A model generated the notes under the pieces. The model had not been told where the DNA came from. It did no database searches and saw only the letters and a program-made list of their open reading frames with translations. Position numbers and translations under genes: made by a program. A stretch of 64,000 bases of DNA from Watersipora subatra (lineage: Eukaryota; Bryozoa; Gymnolaemata; Cheilostomatida; Watersiporidae), in the NCBI RefSeq assembly GCF_963576615.1, contig NC_088717.1, forward strand, positions 30,669,213-30,733,212, written 5' to 3'. How positions within the stretch are numbered: the first letter of the stretch is position 1; each line of letters opens with the position of its first letter. Shown here in pieces: positions 21,701 to 36,052 of the stretch.

Positions 21701-24700
21701 AGCAACTGACTAACTACATAGATGAGACAAGTGAGCTAAACAACAACTGACTAACTACATAGATGAGACAAGTGGGCTAAACAGCAACTGACTAACTAAA
21801 TAGATGAGACAATAAGGCAAAACAGCAACTGACTAACTACATAGATGAGACAAGTGAGCTAAATAGCAACTGACTAACTACATAGATGAGACAAATGGGC
21901 TAAACAGCAACTGACTAACTACATAGATGAGACAAGTGGGCTAAACAACAACTGACTAACTACATAGATGAGACAAGCAGGCTAAACAGCAACTGACTAA
22001 CTACATAAATGAGACAAGTGGGCTAAACAACAACTGACTAACTACATAGATGAGACAAGTTGGCTAAACAGCAACTGACTAACTACATAGATGAGACAAG
22101 TGGGCTAAACAACAACTGACTAACTACATAGATGAGACAAGTGGGCTAAACAACAACTGACTAACTCCATAGATGAGACAAGCAGGCTAAACAGCAACTG
22201 GCTAACTACATAGATGAGACAAGTGAGCTAAATAGCAACTGACTAACTACATAGATGAGACAAGTGGGCTAAATAGCAACTGACTAACTACATAGATGAG
22301 ACAAGTGGGCTAAACAACAACTGACTAACTACATAGATGAGACAAGCAAGCTAAACAACAACTGACTAACTACATAAATGAGACAAGCAGGCTAAACAGC
22401 AACTGACTAACTAAATAAATGAGACAAGTGGGCTAAACAACAACTGACTAACTACATAGATGAGACAAGTTGGCTAAACAGCAACTGACTAACTACATAG
22501 ATGAGACAAGTGGGCTAAACAACAACTGACTAACTACATAGATGAGACAAGTGAGCTAAACAACAACTGACTAACTACATAGATGGGACAATTGAGCTAA
22601 ACAGCAACTGCCTAATTAAATAAATGAGACAAGTGGGCTAAACAGCAACTGACTAACTAAATAGACGAGACAAGAGGGCTAAACAGCTACTGACAAACTA
22701 CATAGATGAGACAAGTGGGCTAAACAGCAACTGACTAACTACATAGATGAGACAAGTAGGCTAAACAGCAACTGACTAACTACATAGATGAGACAAGAGG
22801 GCTAAACAGCTACTGACAAACTACATAGATGAGACAAGTGGGCTAAACGGCTACTGACAAACTACATAGATGAGACAAGAGGACTAAACAGCTACTGACA
22901 AACTACATAGATGAGACAAGAGGGCTAAACGGCTACTGACAAACTACATAGATGAGACAAGAGGGCTAAACGGCTACTGACAAACTACATAGATGAGACA
23001 ATTGGGCTAAACAACAACTGACTAACTACATAGATGAGACAAGAGGGCTAAACAGCTACTGACAAACTACATAGATGAGACAAGAGGGCTAAACAGCTAC
23101 TGACAAACTACATAGATGAGACAAGTGGGCTAAACGGCTACTGACAAACTACATAGATGAGACAAGAGGGCTAAACAGCTACTGACAAACTACATAGATG
23201 AGACAAGAGGGCTAAACAGCTACTGACAAACTACATAGATGAGACAAGTAGGCTAAACAGCAACTGACTAACTACATAGATGAGACAAGAGGGCTAAACA
23301 GCTACTGACAAACTACATAGATGAGACAAGAGGGCTAAACAGCTACTGACAAACTACATAGATGAGACAAGAGGGCTAAACAGCTACTGACAAACTACAT
23401 AGATGAGACAAGAGGGCTAAACAGCTACTGACAAACTACATAGATGAGACAAGTGGGCTAAACGGCTACTGACAAACTACATAGATGAGACAAGAGGGCT
23501 AAACAGCTACTGACAAACTACATAGATGAGACAAGAGGGCTAAACAGCTACTGACAAACTACATAGATGAGACAAGAGGGCTAAACGGCTACTGACAAAC
23601 TACATAGATGAGACAAGTAGGCTAAACAGCAACTGACTAACTACATAGATGAGACAAGAGGGCTAAACGGCTACTGACAAACTACATAGATGAGACAATT
23701 GGGCTAAACAACAACTGACTAACTACATAGATGAGACAAGAGGGCTAAACGGCTACTGACAAACTACATAGATGAGACAAGAGGGCTAAACAGCTACTGA
23801 CAAACTACATAGATGAGACAAGAGGGCTAAACAGCTACTGACAAACTACATAGATGAGACAATTGGGCTAAACAACAACTGACTAACTACATAGATGAGA
23901 CAAGAGGGCTAAACGGCTACTGACAAACTACATAGATGAGACAAGAGGGCTAAACAGCTACTGACAAACTACATAGATGAGACAAGAGGGCTAAACAGCT
24001 ACTGACAAACTACATAGATGAGACAAGAGGGCTAAACAGCTACTGACAAACTACATAGATGAGACAAGTAGGCTAAACAGCAACTGACTAACTACATAGA
24101 TGAGACAAGAGGGCTAAACAGCTACTGACAAACTACATAGATGAGACATGTGGGCTAAATAGCAACTGACTAACTACATAGATGAGACAAGTGAGCTAAA
24201 TAGCAACTGACTAACTAAATAAATGAGACAATTGGGCTGAACAGCAACTGACTAACTACATAGATGAGACAAGTGGGCTAAATAGCAACTGACTAACTAA
24301 ATAAATGAGACAATTGAGCTAAACAGCAACTGCCTAATTAAATAAATGAGACAAGTGGGTTAAACAGCAGCTGACTAACTACATAGATGAGACAATTGAG
24401 CTAAACAGCAACTGCCTAACTAAATAGATGAGACAAGTGGGCTAAACAGCAACTGACTAACTAAATAGATGAGACAAGAGGGCTAAACAACAACTGACTA
24501 ACTAAATAAATGAGACAATTGGGCTAAACAGCAACTGACTAACTACATAGATGAGACAAGTAGGCTAAACAGCAACTGACTAACTACATAGATGAGACAA
24601 GAGGGCTAAACAGCTACTGACAAACTACATAGATGAGACAAGTGGGCTAAACAGCAACTGACTAACTAAATAAATGAGACAAGTGGGCTAAACAACAACT

Positions 24701-27700
24701 GACTAACTACATAGATGAGACAAGTGGGCTAAATAGCAACTGACTAACTACATAGATGAGACAAATGGGCTAAACAGCAACTGACTAACTACATAGATGA
24801 GACAAGTGAGCTAAACAACAACTGACTAACTACATAGATGAGACAAGTGGGCTAAACAGCAACTGACTAACTAAATAGATGAGACAATAAGGCAAAACAG
24901 CAACTGACTAACTACATAGATGAGACAAGTGAGCTAAATAGCAACTGACTAACTACATAGATGAGACAAATGGGCTAAACAGCAACTGACTAACTACATA
25001 GATGAGACAAGTGGGCTAAACAACAACTGACTAACTACATAGATGAGACAAGCAGGCTAAACAGCAACTGACTAACTACATAAATGAGACAAGTGGGCTA
25101 AACAACAACTGACTAACTACATAGATGAGACAAGTTGGCTAAACAGCAACTGACTAACTACATAGATGAGACAAGTGGGCTAAACAACAACTGACTAACT
25201 ACATAGATGAGACAAGTGGGCTAAACAACAACTGACTAACTCCATAGATGAGACAAGCAGGCTAAACAGCAACTGGCTAACTACATAGATGAGACAAGTG
25301 AGCTAAATAGCAACTGACTAACTACATAGATGAGACAAGTGGGCTAAACAACAACTGACTAACTACATAGATGAGACAAGCAAGCTAAACAACAACTGAC
25401 TAACTACATAAATGAGACAAGCAGGCTAAACAGCAACTGACTAACTAAATAAATGAGACAAGTGGGCTAAACAACAACTGACTAACTACATAGATGAGAC
25501 AAGTTGGCTAAACAGCAACTGACTAACTACATAGATGAGACAAGAGGGCTAAACAGCTACTGACAAACTACATAGATGAGACAAGTGGGCTAAACGGCTA
25601 CTGACAAACTACATAGATGAGACAAGAGGACTAAACAGCTACTGACAAACTACATAGATGAGACAAGAGGGCTAAACGGCTACTGACAAACTACATAGAT
25701 GAGACAAGAGGGCTAAACGGCTACTGACAAACTACATAGATGAGACAATTGGGCTAAACAACAACTGACTAACTACATAGATGAGACAAGAGGGCTAAAC
25801 AGCTACTGACAAACTACATAGATGAGACAAGAGGGCTAAACAGCTACTGACAAACTACATAGATGAGACAAGTGGGCTAAACGGCTACTGACAAACTACA
25901 TAGATGAGACAAGAGGGCTAAACAGCTACTGACAAACTACATAGATGAGACAAGAGGGCTAAACAGCTACTGACAAACTACATAGATGAGACAAGTAGGC
26001 TAAACAGCAACTGACTAACTACATAGATGAGACAAGAGGGCTAAACAGCTACTGACAAACTACATAGATGAGACAAGAGGGCTAAACAGCTACTGACAAA
26101 CTACATAGATGAGACAAGAGGGCTAAACAGCTACTGACAAACTACATAGATGAGACAAGAGGGCTAAACAGCTACTGACAAACTACATAGATGAGACAAG
26201 TGGGCTAAACGGCTACTGACAAACTACATAGATGAGACAAGAGGGCTAAACAGCTACTGACAAACTACATAGATGAGACAAGAGGGCTAAACAGCTACTG
26301 ACAAACTACATAGATGAGACAAGAGGGCTAAACGGCTACTGACAAACTACATAGATGAGACAAGTAGGCTAAACAGCAACTGACTAACTACATAGATGAG
26401 ACAAGAGGGCTAAACGGCTACTGACAAACTACATAGATGAGACAATTGGGCTAAACAACAACTGACTAACTACATAGATGAGACAAGAGGGCTAAACGGC
26501 TACTGACAAACTACATAGATGAGACAAGAGGGCTAAACAGCTACTGACAAACTACATAGATGAGACAAGAGGGCTAAACAGCTACTGACAAACTACATAG
26601 ATGAGACAATTGGGCTAAACAACAACTGACTAACTACATAGATGAGACAAGAGGGCTAAACGGCTACTGACAAACTACATAGATGAGACAAGAGGGCTAA
26701 ACAGCTACTGACAAACTACATAGATGAGACAAGAGGGCTAAACAGCTACTGACAAACTACATAGATGAGACAAGAGGGCTAAACAGCTACTGACAAACTA
26801 CATAGATGAGACAAGTAGGCTAAACAGCAACTGACTAACTACATAGATGAGACAAGAGGGCTAAACAGCTACTGACAAACTACATAGATGAGACATGTGG
26901 GCTAAATAGCAACTGACTAACTACATAGATGAGACAAGTGAGCTAAATAGCAACTGACTAACTAAATAAATGAGACAATTGGGCTGAACAGCAACTGACT
27001 AACTACATAGATGAGACAAGTGGGCTAAATAGCAACTGACTAACTAAATAAATGAGACAATTGAGCTAAACAGCAACTGCCTAATTAAATAAATGAGACA
27101 AGTGGGTTAAACAGCAGCTGACTAACTACATAGATGAGACAATTGAGCTAAACAGCAACTGCCTAACTAAATAGATGAGACAAGTGGGCTAAACAGCAAC
27201 TGACTAACTAAATAGATGAGACAAGAGGGCTAAACAACAACTGACTAACTAAATAAATGAGACAATTGGGCTAAACAGCAACTGACTAACTACATAGATG
27301 AGACAAGTAGGCTAAACAGCAACTGACTAACTACATAGATGAGACAAGAGGGCTAAACAGCTACTGACAAACTACATAGATGAGACAAGTGGGCTAAACA
27401 GCAACTGACTAACTAAATAAATGAGACAAGTGGGCTAAACAACAACTGACTAACTACATAGATGAGACAAGTGGGCTAAATAGCAACTGACTAACTACAT
27501 AGATGAGACAAATGGGCTAAACAGCAACTGACTAACTACATAGATGAGACAAGTGAGCTAAACAACAACTGACTAACTACATAGATGAGACAAGTGGGCT
27601 AAACAGCAACTGACTAACTAAATAGATGAGACAATAAGGCAAAACAGCAACTGACTAACTACATAGATGAGACAAGTGAGCTAAATAGCAACTGACTAAC

Positions 27701-28653
27701 TACATAGATGAGACAAATGGGCTAAACAGCAACTGACTAACTACATAGATGAGACAAGTGGGCTAAACAACAACTGACTAACTACATAGATGAGACAAGC
27801 AGGCTAAACAGCAACTGACTAACTACATAAATGAGACAAGTGGGCTAAACAACAACTGACTAACTACATAGATGAGACAAGTTGGCTAAACAGCAACTGA
27901 CTAACTACATAGATGAGACAAGTGGGCTAAACAACAACTGACTAACTACATAGATGAGACAAGTGGGCTAAACAACAACTGACTAACTCCATAGATGAGA
28001 CAAGCAGGCTAAACAGCAACTGGCTAACTACATAGATGAGACAAGTGAGCTAAATAGCAACTGACTAACTACATAGATGAGACAAGTGGGCTAAACAACA
28101 ACTGACTAACTACATAGATGAGACAAGCAAGCTAAACAACAACTGACTAACTACATAAATGAGACAAGCAGGCTAAACAGCAACTGACTAACTAAATAAA
28201 TGAGACAAGTGGGCTAAACAACAACTGACTAACTACATAGATGAGACAAGTTGGCTAAACAGCAACTGACTAACTACATAGATGAGACAAGTTGGCTAAA
28301 CAACAACTGACTAACTACATAGATGAGACAAGTGGGCTAAACAACAACTGACTAACTCCATAGATGAGACAAGCAGGCTAAACAGCAACTGACTAACTAC
28401 ATAGATGAGACAAGTGAGCTAAATAGCAACTGACTAACTACATAGATGAGACAAGTGGGCTAAATAGCAACTGACTAACTACATAGATGAGACAAGCAAG
28501 CTAAACAACAACTGACTAACTACATAGATGAGACAAGAGGGCTAAACAGCTACTGACAAACTACATAGATGAGACAAGTTAGCTAAACAACAACTGACTA
28601 ACTACATAGATGAGACAAGTGAGCTAAACAACAACTAACTAACTACATAGATG
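18793..28653. repeat. 41-bp intronic satellite, about 240 monomers, with higher-order structure
   Basis: Monomer GATGAGACAAGAGGGCTAAA CAGCTACTGACAAACTACATA (41 bp). It occurs as two main families: GAGGG...GCTACTGACAAA and GTGGG...CAACTGACTAA. Rare marker monomers recur at exact multiples of 41 bp: GACAATAAGGC at 21808, 24883 and 27630 (75 and 67 monomers); GATGGGACAATTG at 18974 and 22582 (88 monomers); GACA(A/T)GTGGGCTAAATAG at 21070, 24145 and 26892 (75 and 67). The array therefore consists of about three multi-kilobase higher-order copies. It fills most of the 12,840-bp intron between exons 8 and 7. No long open frame. Confidence 0.97.
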
Positions 28654-28654
28654 A

Positions 28655-28885
28655 GTAGTATTTTTCCCCCTAATTTATTTCAACGAAACACTTTTTTATG
28701 ATATGAAATTTAAAAGTTACAGTTGTTTAAAAAGGTTTGAAGACCTTTACAGTTGCTTTATTTTTCCTTTCGATTCATCATGAGACAAATCTTTAAAGTT
28801 AGAATGGTAGATGTTGCTATATGTTAAAAGTAATTTTTTTCTGTCCAGACTTTTATTACATAGGCAACGCTGGGCATTCACCTAG
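28655..28885 (+). mobile_element. Helitron-like 3' end fragment, second family, copy 1
   Basis: Ends GGCAACGCTGGGCATTCACC TAG followed by T, a GC hairpin-like stretch about 10 nt before CTAG as in Helitron 3' termini. Upstream sequence (AAAGTTACAGTTGTT, AAGTTAGAATGGTAGATGTT, GCTATATGTTAAA) is shared with 42305-42582 and, inverted, with 39158-39400. No 5' end identified. Confidence 0.6.
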
Positions 28886-29140
28886 TAGACTTATATATAC
28901 ATGTATGTCTTTGGACTACCTCTACCATCATTAGTCATAATGGCTTATGCACAGTTATCATGATTCTTGATTGACATTTTAAGGTATAGTAGCGTTACAG
29001 AACAGACAGGAATCAATACAGGTGGAGGCTGGGCTGTCAAAGCCAAGGCCTTTAGTTCAGCATTACTAATTGGCCACACAAATGTAAGAGATTCACTTTA
29101 AAAAGCCTAAATATAATGAATCAGCATTTCAAAAACCAAC

Positions 29141-29330
29141 CTGCAGTGTGCTCTATTTTTACAAGGGCTGGGTGCACAATCATCGACATTTTTTTCGCAT
29201 CTCTCCCCGATAAAGCCATCAATGCATTCACAATGAAAGGCGTTGTCAGCATCCTCACAAATGCCTCCGTTTACACAAGGCTCTTCCTTACAATCATCAA
29301 TATTTATTTCACATGTGTCACCTGTCCAAC
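29141..29330 (-). CDS. EGF-repeat gene, exon 7 (190 bp)
   Basis: Completes the 56th EGF domain of the giant exon (GWTGDTCEIN), encodes one full EGF domain (IDDCKEEPCVNGGICEDADN onwards) and the start of the next (VDDCAPSPCKNRAHC). It follows the giant exon after only an 89-bp intron (acceptor TTTGACAG; donor AG|GTTGGT). Entry phase 1, exit phase 2. The domain carries the calcium-binding pattern Asp-x-Asp-Asp/Glu...Asp-x4-Phe-x-Cys. Confidence 0.9.
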
Positions 29331-29419
29331 CTGTCAAATAACACATCAATAAATATTTTTGGCTATCAGTCATAAGTGTCTCAGAATTTGAGAAGTTCAT
29401 CGGCGTAATAATCACGTAC

Positions 29420-32400
29420 CAGCAGAGCAATGGCATCTGAACTCATTGGGCATATCAATACACACTCCACTGTTTTGGCAGGGTTTCGATACACATTCAT
29501 TGGTGTCTTTCTCACATAGGGACCCCTCGTATCCAGCTGAACACTGACATTCAAAATTCTCTTCACTGTTCAAGCAAACTCCGTGAAAGCAAGGATAAGA
29601 TTCACAGTAATCATTGATGAGCTCACAATATTGGCCATGAAAATCTGTTGCGCAGTCGCAAAAGAAACCAATTACACTGTCCTTACATTTTCCATTGTTT
29701 AAACATGGCTTGCTTTCACATTCATTTATATCCGTTTCACATCGTTTTCCAGTGTATCCTTCAAGGCATTCACACAAATAGGAATTAAGCCTATCAATAC
29801 ATCGTCCTTTTTCTTTGCACGGAGAACTATCGCATTCATTGATTTCAATGCTGCAGTGACTACCAGTCCAGCCACCTACGCATTGGCACTGCCACCCATT
29901 TGGAAGATCTATGCAGTCTCCAAAGTTTTCGCAAGGTTGACTTAGACATTCATTTACCACAATATTACATTGAATGCCTGACCATCCAGGAGAACAATGG
30001 CAGGTGTAATGATTCACTGCATCGTAACATGTTGCACCATTACTGCATGGGACTGAGTCACACTCATTGATGTTATGTTCACAGAGCACCCCATCAAAAC
30101 CTTCAGCACATGTGCATTGGAATCTATTTATATTATCAATGCAAGTACCATTATTTTTACATGGATAGCAAATGCACTCATCAACATTAGTTTGGCAATA
30201 CTCGCCACTCCATCCTGATGCACATATGCATTCAAAGCTAGCGAGTTTATCAATACAAGTCGCTCCATTTTGACACTTTTGCATGTCGCCATCATTTTCA
30301 CAATCATCAATGTTGAATTCGCAAAACCTTCCGGTAAATCCTAAAATGCATACACAGCTGTATCCATTATCTTTGTCAATGCATTGGCCGCCATGCTCAC
30401 ATGGATTGCTTAAACAATCGTTGAGGTTAATTTGACAGAAGACTCCAGCAAAACCGGTAACACATGAACAGATGTAGTACGCAATATTATCTTGACATGC
30501 TGCACCATTTAAACATGGATTAGATGAACAGTCATCAATATTTATCTCACAGTGTGTGCCAGCAAATCCATTAGAACAAAGGCAATAAAAGTCATCAAAA
30601 AGATCTCTACAAGTTGCTCCATTGAGACAAGGTTTTTTTTCGCATTCATCAATGTTTACTTCACAATGTTGTCCGGTATAACCGTTCATACATTCACAAA
30701 AAAAAGTGTTTTGAAAACTTGTGCATGTAGCACCATTTAAGCAAGGAACTGAAGAACATTGAGGGTATAATACTTCACAATTGTTGCCCATAGTGGCAGC
30801 ATTGCACTCACAATTGTAACTATTTACTAAATTTGTACAAGTCCCACCATTGGTGCATGGATTACTCTCGCACTCATTAATTTCAACTTCACAGTTTATT
30901 CCTTCAAATCCAGCATCGCACTGGCATTCATATGCTCCTACCTTGTTGATGCATTGACCTCTGTGAGAACATGGCTCTGAATCACACATCACTATTCTTA
31001 GAGTACAAGTGGAACCAATCCACCCAGGCTGGCAAGTGCATTTGAAAGCGTCACCAATGAGATCCGTACAATTTCCACCATTTTGGCATGGATATGATTC
31101 ACAACTATTGATATTGGCTGTGCAGTTAATTCCCTGCCAGCCTCTATTGCAATGACACAATCCATCAATACATGTTCCATGTTTGCATGCATGAATAGCA
31201 CAAGGGTCAACTCTCATGTCACATATAAGACCAAAGTAACCAGCTGGGCACACGCATTCTGGGAGGTTACTTTCATTTATTTGGCATCTGCCATTGTGTT
31301 GGCAATGCAAATAGCCTTGAAGACGATTGTGCTGATTACATGGTTTAATTGATATCTCACAGTTTGGGCCTGCAAAAAATTCTGTACATTCACAATGATA
31401 CTGCCCAATGTCTTGGTGACAAATCCCATTATTTTGACAAGGATTACATGAACAGAAATCAATCTCAATCTCACATCTAGATCCTTTAAAATTTTTATGA
31501 CAACTACATTGATAGCCAGCAAGCAAATCGTAACAACTGCCTTCATTCAAACATGGTGAAACTGCACACTCATCAATGTTATATTGGCAATGAGAACCAG
31601 TCCAACCTTGCTGACAAGTGCATTGATATCCTGCAAGTTGTCTCTCACACTCACCGTTGTTGAAACAAGGCTCTGACTGGCAATAGTCAATTTGACGCTC
31701 ACAAAACCTTCCGGTCCAATGAAGATCACAATGGCAAAAAAAATTTTCATTGTCAGCAAAACATTTTCCATGTTCTGTGCAAGAATGTTCACTGCATGGA
31801 TCTAGCACAATTTCACAGATTGTTCCAGAAAATCCTGCAGAGCAGAAGCACTCAAAGCGATTCAACATATCGATGCAAGTTGCACCATGACTACAAGGTT
31901 CCGATTCACATTCATTTATCTGGATACTGCAATCTCTACCAGTCCAACCCAATTTGCAAAAGCAGGCGAAGCTTGCATGTAAATCTATGCAATCGCCATT
32001 GTTCATACAAGGTTTATTTTCACAATCATTAATTTCTTCCTGGCAGTAGATACCTTGATATCCAAGATCACAATGGCATTTAAACCCATATTCCAAATTT
32101 TCACACTTTCCCTTAGGCGAGCATGGTGAACTGAGGCATTTATTGGTTGCAGTAGCGCAGTTATGACCAGAAAAGCCATTTTGGCAATAGCATCTGTAAG
32201 TCTGTCCTAAATCTTGACACGTTCCATCATACTCACAAGGTGAGCTTTCACAAAGATCTATGTCAATACTACAATCATCACCTGTGAACCCATCTACACA
32301 TTCACATACAAAAGCTGCATGTTTACTTTGAGGTAAAATAGCCTGTCTGGGGAGCAAAGAATTAAAATCTAAAATATTATTTATAGAAGCATTATGCATT

Positions 32401-35400
32401 TGAGTGTGTGAGTAGCTACTACCACTTTCCAGTAATTGAGATGGCTGAGAATAATTTGAAAGAGACATGCTTCGTTTCTTATTAGGATGACTTAGCCCAA
32501 GTGAGTCTGCAAGCATAGTTGAGATGCATAGGCCTTTATTATTACACAGTGATTGATTTGAATCCATGCATTCACTGCCTTCACAATGCTTCCCAATAAA
32601 ACCTGATAAACATCTACAAGCATACGAACCAAATGTGTTTTCACAAACAGCATAATTTTTACAGGGATTCCCTGAATTGCATTCATTTATATCTGCTTCG
32701 CAGTAAATTCCAGTATATCCAGAACTACAGAGACAACTGAAGCCTGCCACATTGTTTTTGCAGCTCGCCCCATTTACACAAGGCCAACTTATGCATTCAT
32801 TGATGTCAACTTCGCAGCGGGGTCCATCATATCCTAGTTGGCATTCGCATTTGAATCCATCTATCAAATCTAAACACACCCCTTCATGGTCACAGGGGAA
32901 ATTTTCACAATTGTCAATGTTGATCTCACATTGGTTACCAGTGAAACCTTTCTGGCAAAGGCAATAAAAAGCATTAATTCTGTCAAGACATGTGCCATTG
33001 TTGTGGCAAGGACTACTATCACACTCCATTATCATGACTTCACAATATTCTCCCAGCCAGCCAGGGGCACATTTACAGCTAAACATAGCTACACCATCAA
33101 TACATGTTGAGCCATGTTGACATTGATTGTGGTGGCAATCATCTATGTTGTGTTGACAAAGTCTTCCAGAATAACCATCTAAGCATCGACAGTGGTAGAC
33201 ATTAATTCCATCAACACATGCCCCTCCATTTTCACACTGATGATCTACACAGTCATTTATATTTTCACTGCAAAAGTATTGTTTGAATCCATCTTGACAT
33301 TTGCAAGTAACTTTTGTGCCATCCATGGTACATAAACCATTGTTCATGCAAGGTTTAGAAACGCATCCATCAAATAGCATCTCGCATTTGCTACCGTAGT
33401 ACATAGAGAGACATGAACAACGAAACCCATTAACAGTATCAGTGCATTTGCCGCCATTGAGACATGGATGGTCATCGCATTCATTGATTTTGAACTCGCA
33501 TTCATTTCCGGAATAACCATGATCACAAATACAATGGTAAGAATTAATTTCATCAATACAAAATCCCTGAGCGCCACATGGGTCACTTATGCATTCATCA
33601 ATTTCGTCCTCGCAATAGGTTCCTGCAAAACCAGAGTCACAAAAGCAGCTAAGGCGAAGGCCTTTGGATGAACAACGACCACCATTTTGACAAGGATATA
33701 ATTGGCATTCATCAAAATCAAGCTCACAAAGCTGTCCGACAAACCCAGGCTCGCATATGCATTCGAATTCAATGTTAGACAATGTATGGCAATGACCATA
33801 TTTGCAGCGGTTAGGCACACACGGGTCCTCCTCAACATCGCAATACCAGCCTAAATACCCTGTAGGACACAGGCATGTCTCATAAAAAAAATCCTCTTTC
33901 TTAACAAGTGAACACATTCCTCTGTTAACACAATGCTGATTGGATATGTGTTCACATGCTGAAAGCCTAGTTTCACAATGGGGTCCATAGAAACCACCTT
34001 GACAGTGGCATGTGTAGCCATTGACAAGGTCACGACAGTGACCATTATTCAAGCAGGGACTTGAAATACAATCATCCATGTTGATTTCACAGAGGCTTCC
34101 AGTCCAACCTGAACGACAAAAACACTGGTAGCTGTTAATTCCATCAACACATATGCCATGACTACATTTATGAACAATGCAATCATTAATATTATTCTGA
34201 CAATTCGAACCAGTGTAACCATCCGGACAATTACAGAGCCATGATGCTGAAGCTTCTTTTTCGGCTTGTAATACTTTACAAAAGCCACCATTATTACAAA
34301 AAATGCCATAACATGGATCAACATTGTCAGAACAATAAGTTCCAGTAAAACCTACCGTACAATTGCAGATGTAAAAACCAATCATATCAATACATTGAGA
34401 GTTATGTGCACATGGTTCTGAGCTACACTCATTTATTTCTAACTCGCACGAGGCTCCTGTATACCCTGTAGAGCAAAGACACAAGTAGCTGTCCAGCATA
34501 CTGATACAAAAAGAAGCGTGATGACAGGGAGAATGCAAACAATAATCTACTCGAAAATGGCAATGCCTTCCAGTGAATCCTATAGAGCACATACAACTGT
34601 ATTCATTAATGCCATCAACACAACTACCAGAATTATAGCAAGGCTGGGAGTTGCATTCATCGATGTTGGATTCACAATGCTTTCCAGCAAATCCATCAGT
34701 GCAATGACAGATGTAACGGCCTACGAGATCTTCGCAATCACCTCCATAGAGGCAGGGGCTACTTTCACACTCATTAGTATTAAGATCACACTTTTTGCCT
34801 GAAAACCCATGCTTACAAATACATTTAAAGTCAGCAACCAAGTCAATGCAGCGAAAAGCATTTTGACAAGGCTCTCCCAAGCAATCATTTATGTTGCTAT
34901 GACAGCGTTTTCCTTGCCAGCCAGTTTCACAAATGCATTTGAAATCATTTACAAGATCTAGGCAGGTTCCATCATTCAAACATGGCTTCGAGCTGCATTC
35001 ATCGATATCTAGCTCACAACGTCTACCTGTGTAACCGGCGAGACATTCACAAACAAACTGATTTACTTGATCAAAACATTGCCCACCATGAGAACAAGGA
35101 GCGCTCTCACATTCGTCGATATTCTCTTCACATTGAAACCCACTAAAACCATTTAAACACTTGCAAAAAAATTGGTTAACTTCATCTAAACAATCGGCAG
35201 CATTTAGACATGGTGCAGATGCACACTCATCTTCTTCAACCTCGCACCAATCTCCAGCAAAGCCATCAAGACAAATGCACTCAAATGCATTGATCATGTC
35301 TTTGCATATGCCATCATTGCGGCAAGGAGTGGATAGACATTCATCTATGTCTTCTGAACACCTTACACCAACAAAACCAGGTGTACAGAGGCAGTGATAT

Positions 35401-36052
35401 CCATTGACAAAATCATCACAATCACCCCCATTCATACAGGGCTGAGACACGCATTCATCAAAGTTGACTTCACATAATTTTCCAGTGAATCCTGCAGGAC
35501 AATCACACTTGAACTGACCAACAAGGTTTCGGCACACACCATGATTACTGCAAGGTGTGCTAGCACAGAGATCTACAATTGCATTACAATGCTTGCCAGT
35601 GTAGCCTGATTCGCATTGGCATCTGTAACTTGCCACCAGATCTATGCAAAAAGCTTGATTAAGACAGGGTGTACTCGAACATTCATCAATGTTGATTTCA
35701 CACAAGCGACCAGTAAAGCCAGCTTTACAATGACATTTGAAGTCATCTATGTGGTCTTGGCATGTTCCTCCATTAGCACATGGCTGGCTGAAGCATTCAT
35801 TGATGTTGACATCACAAAATAGACCTGAATACCCGTGAAGACATTCACATGTGAAGCCAGAAGGAGAATTTGTGCAATGCCCGGTAATTCCACATGGATT
35901 GGGAAAGCAGTGATTAATTTCATCCTGACATAAATGATTAGTGAATCCAGGTTGGCAAACACAAATGAGGCCATCATCTGAGCTGACGCAGATGCCCTTG
36001 TTCTGACAAGGACTGCTGGCACACCAGTTGATGGATTTCTCACAGAGGATAC
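29420..36052 (-). CDS. EGF-repeat gene, giant exon 6: 55 complete EGF-like domains plus most of a 56th
   Basis: A single uninterrupted 6633-bp exon of about 2211 codons (residues 204-2414 of the visible fragment). It is made only of EGF-like domains of about 38 residues with six cysteines, mostly opening I(D/N)EC or I(D/N)DC. Many carry the D/N-x4-F/Y-x-C calcium-binding/hydroxylation pattern. Acceptor is TTTCATAG (AG at 36054-36053); donor G|GTACGT follows the 56th domain's CSAG. Phases (1 in, 1 out) complete Gly codons on both sides. Domains with long first or third loops occur at positions 16, 19, 31, 40 and 49; domain 41 is short (CxxCKHGTCIDGLCHC). Known relatives are Notch, fibropellin, crumbs and similar ectodomain proteins; absence of laminin-G, LNR or CUB domains here prevents a closer name. 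Secretion is inferred, as the signal peptide lies outside. Opposite-strand frames are shadows. Confidence 0.95.
32315..32517 (-). other. 65-residue Ser/Asn-rich insertion inside EGF domain 31
   Basis: Between the third and fourth cysteines of domain 31 (CNNKGLCIST ... FVCECVDGF) lies a stretch rich in Ser, Asn, Gln and Leu, without cysteine. It includes a dibasic NKKRS site and several N-x-S/T sequons (NYS, NAS). EGF loops here normally have about 8 residues. It is in frame, with no splice-like ends required. It could be a protease-accessible or glycosylated linker; function unknown. Confidence 0.8.

Noticed and set aside
18793..28653. Possible CRISPR-like array
   Set aside because: The 41-bp units are contiguous with no unique spacers, and the context is a eukaryotic intron.
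30128..36043. Many short open frames on both strands inside the giant exon
   Set aside because: Shadows of the EGF coding frame; the in-frame six-cysteine periodicity on the minus strand is decisive.
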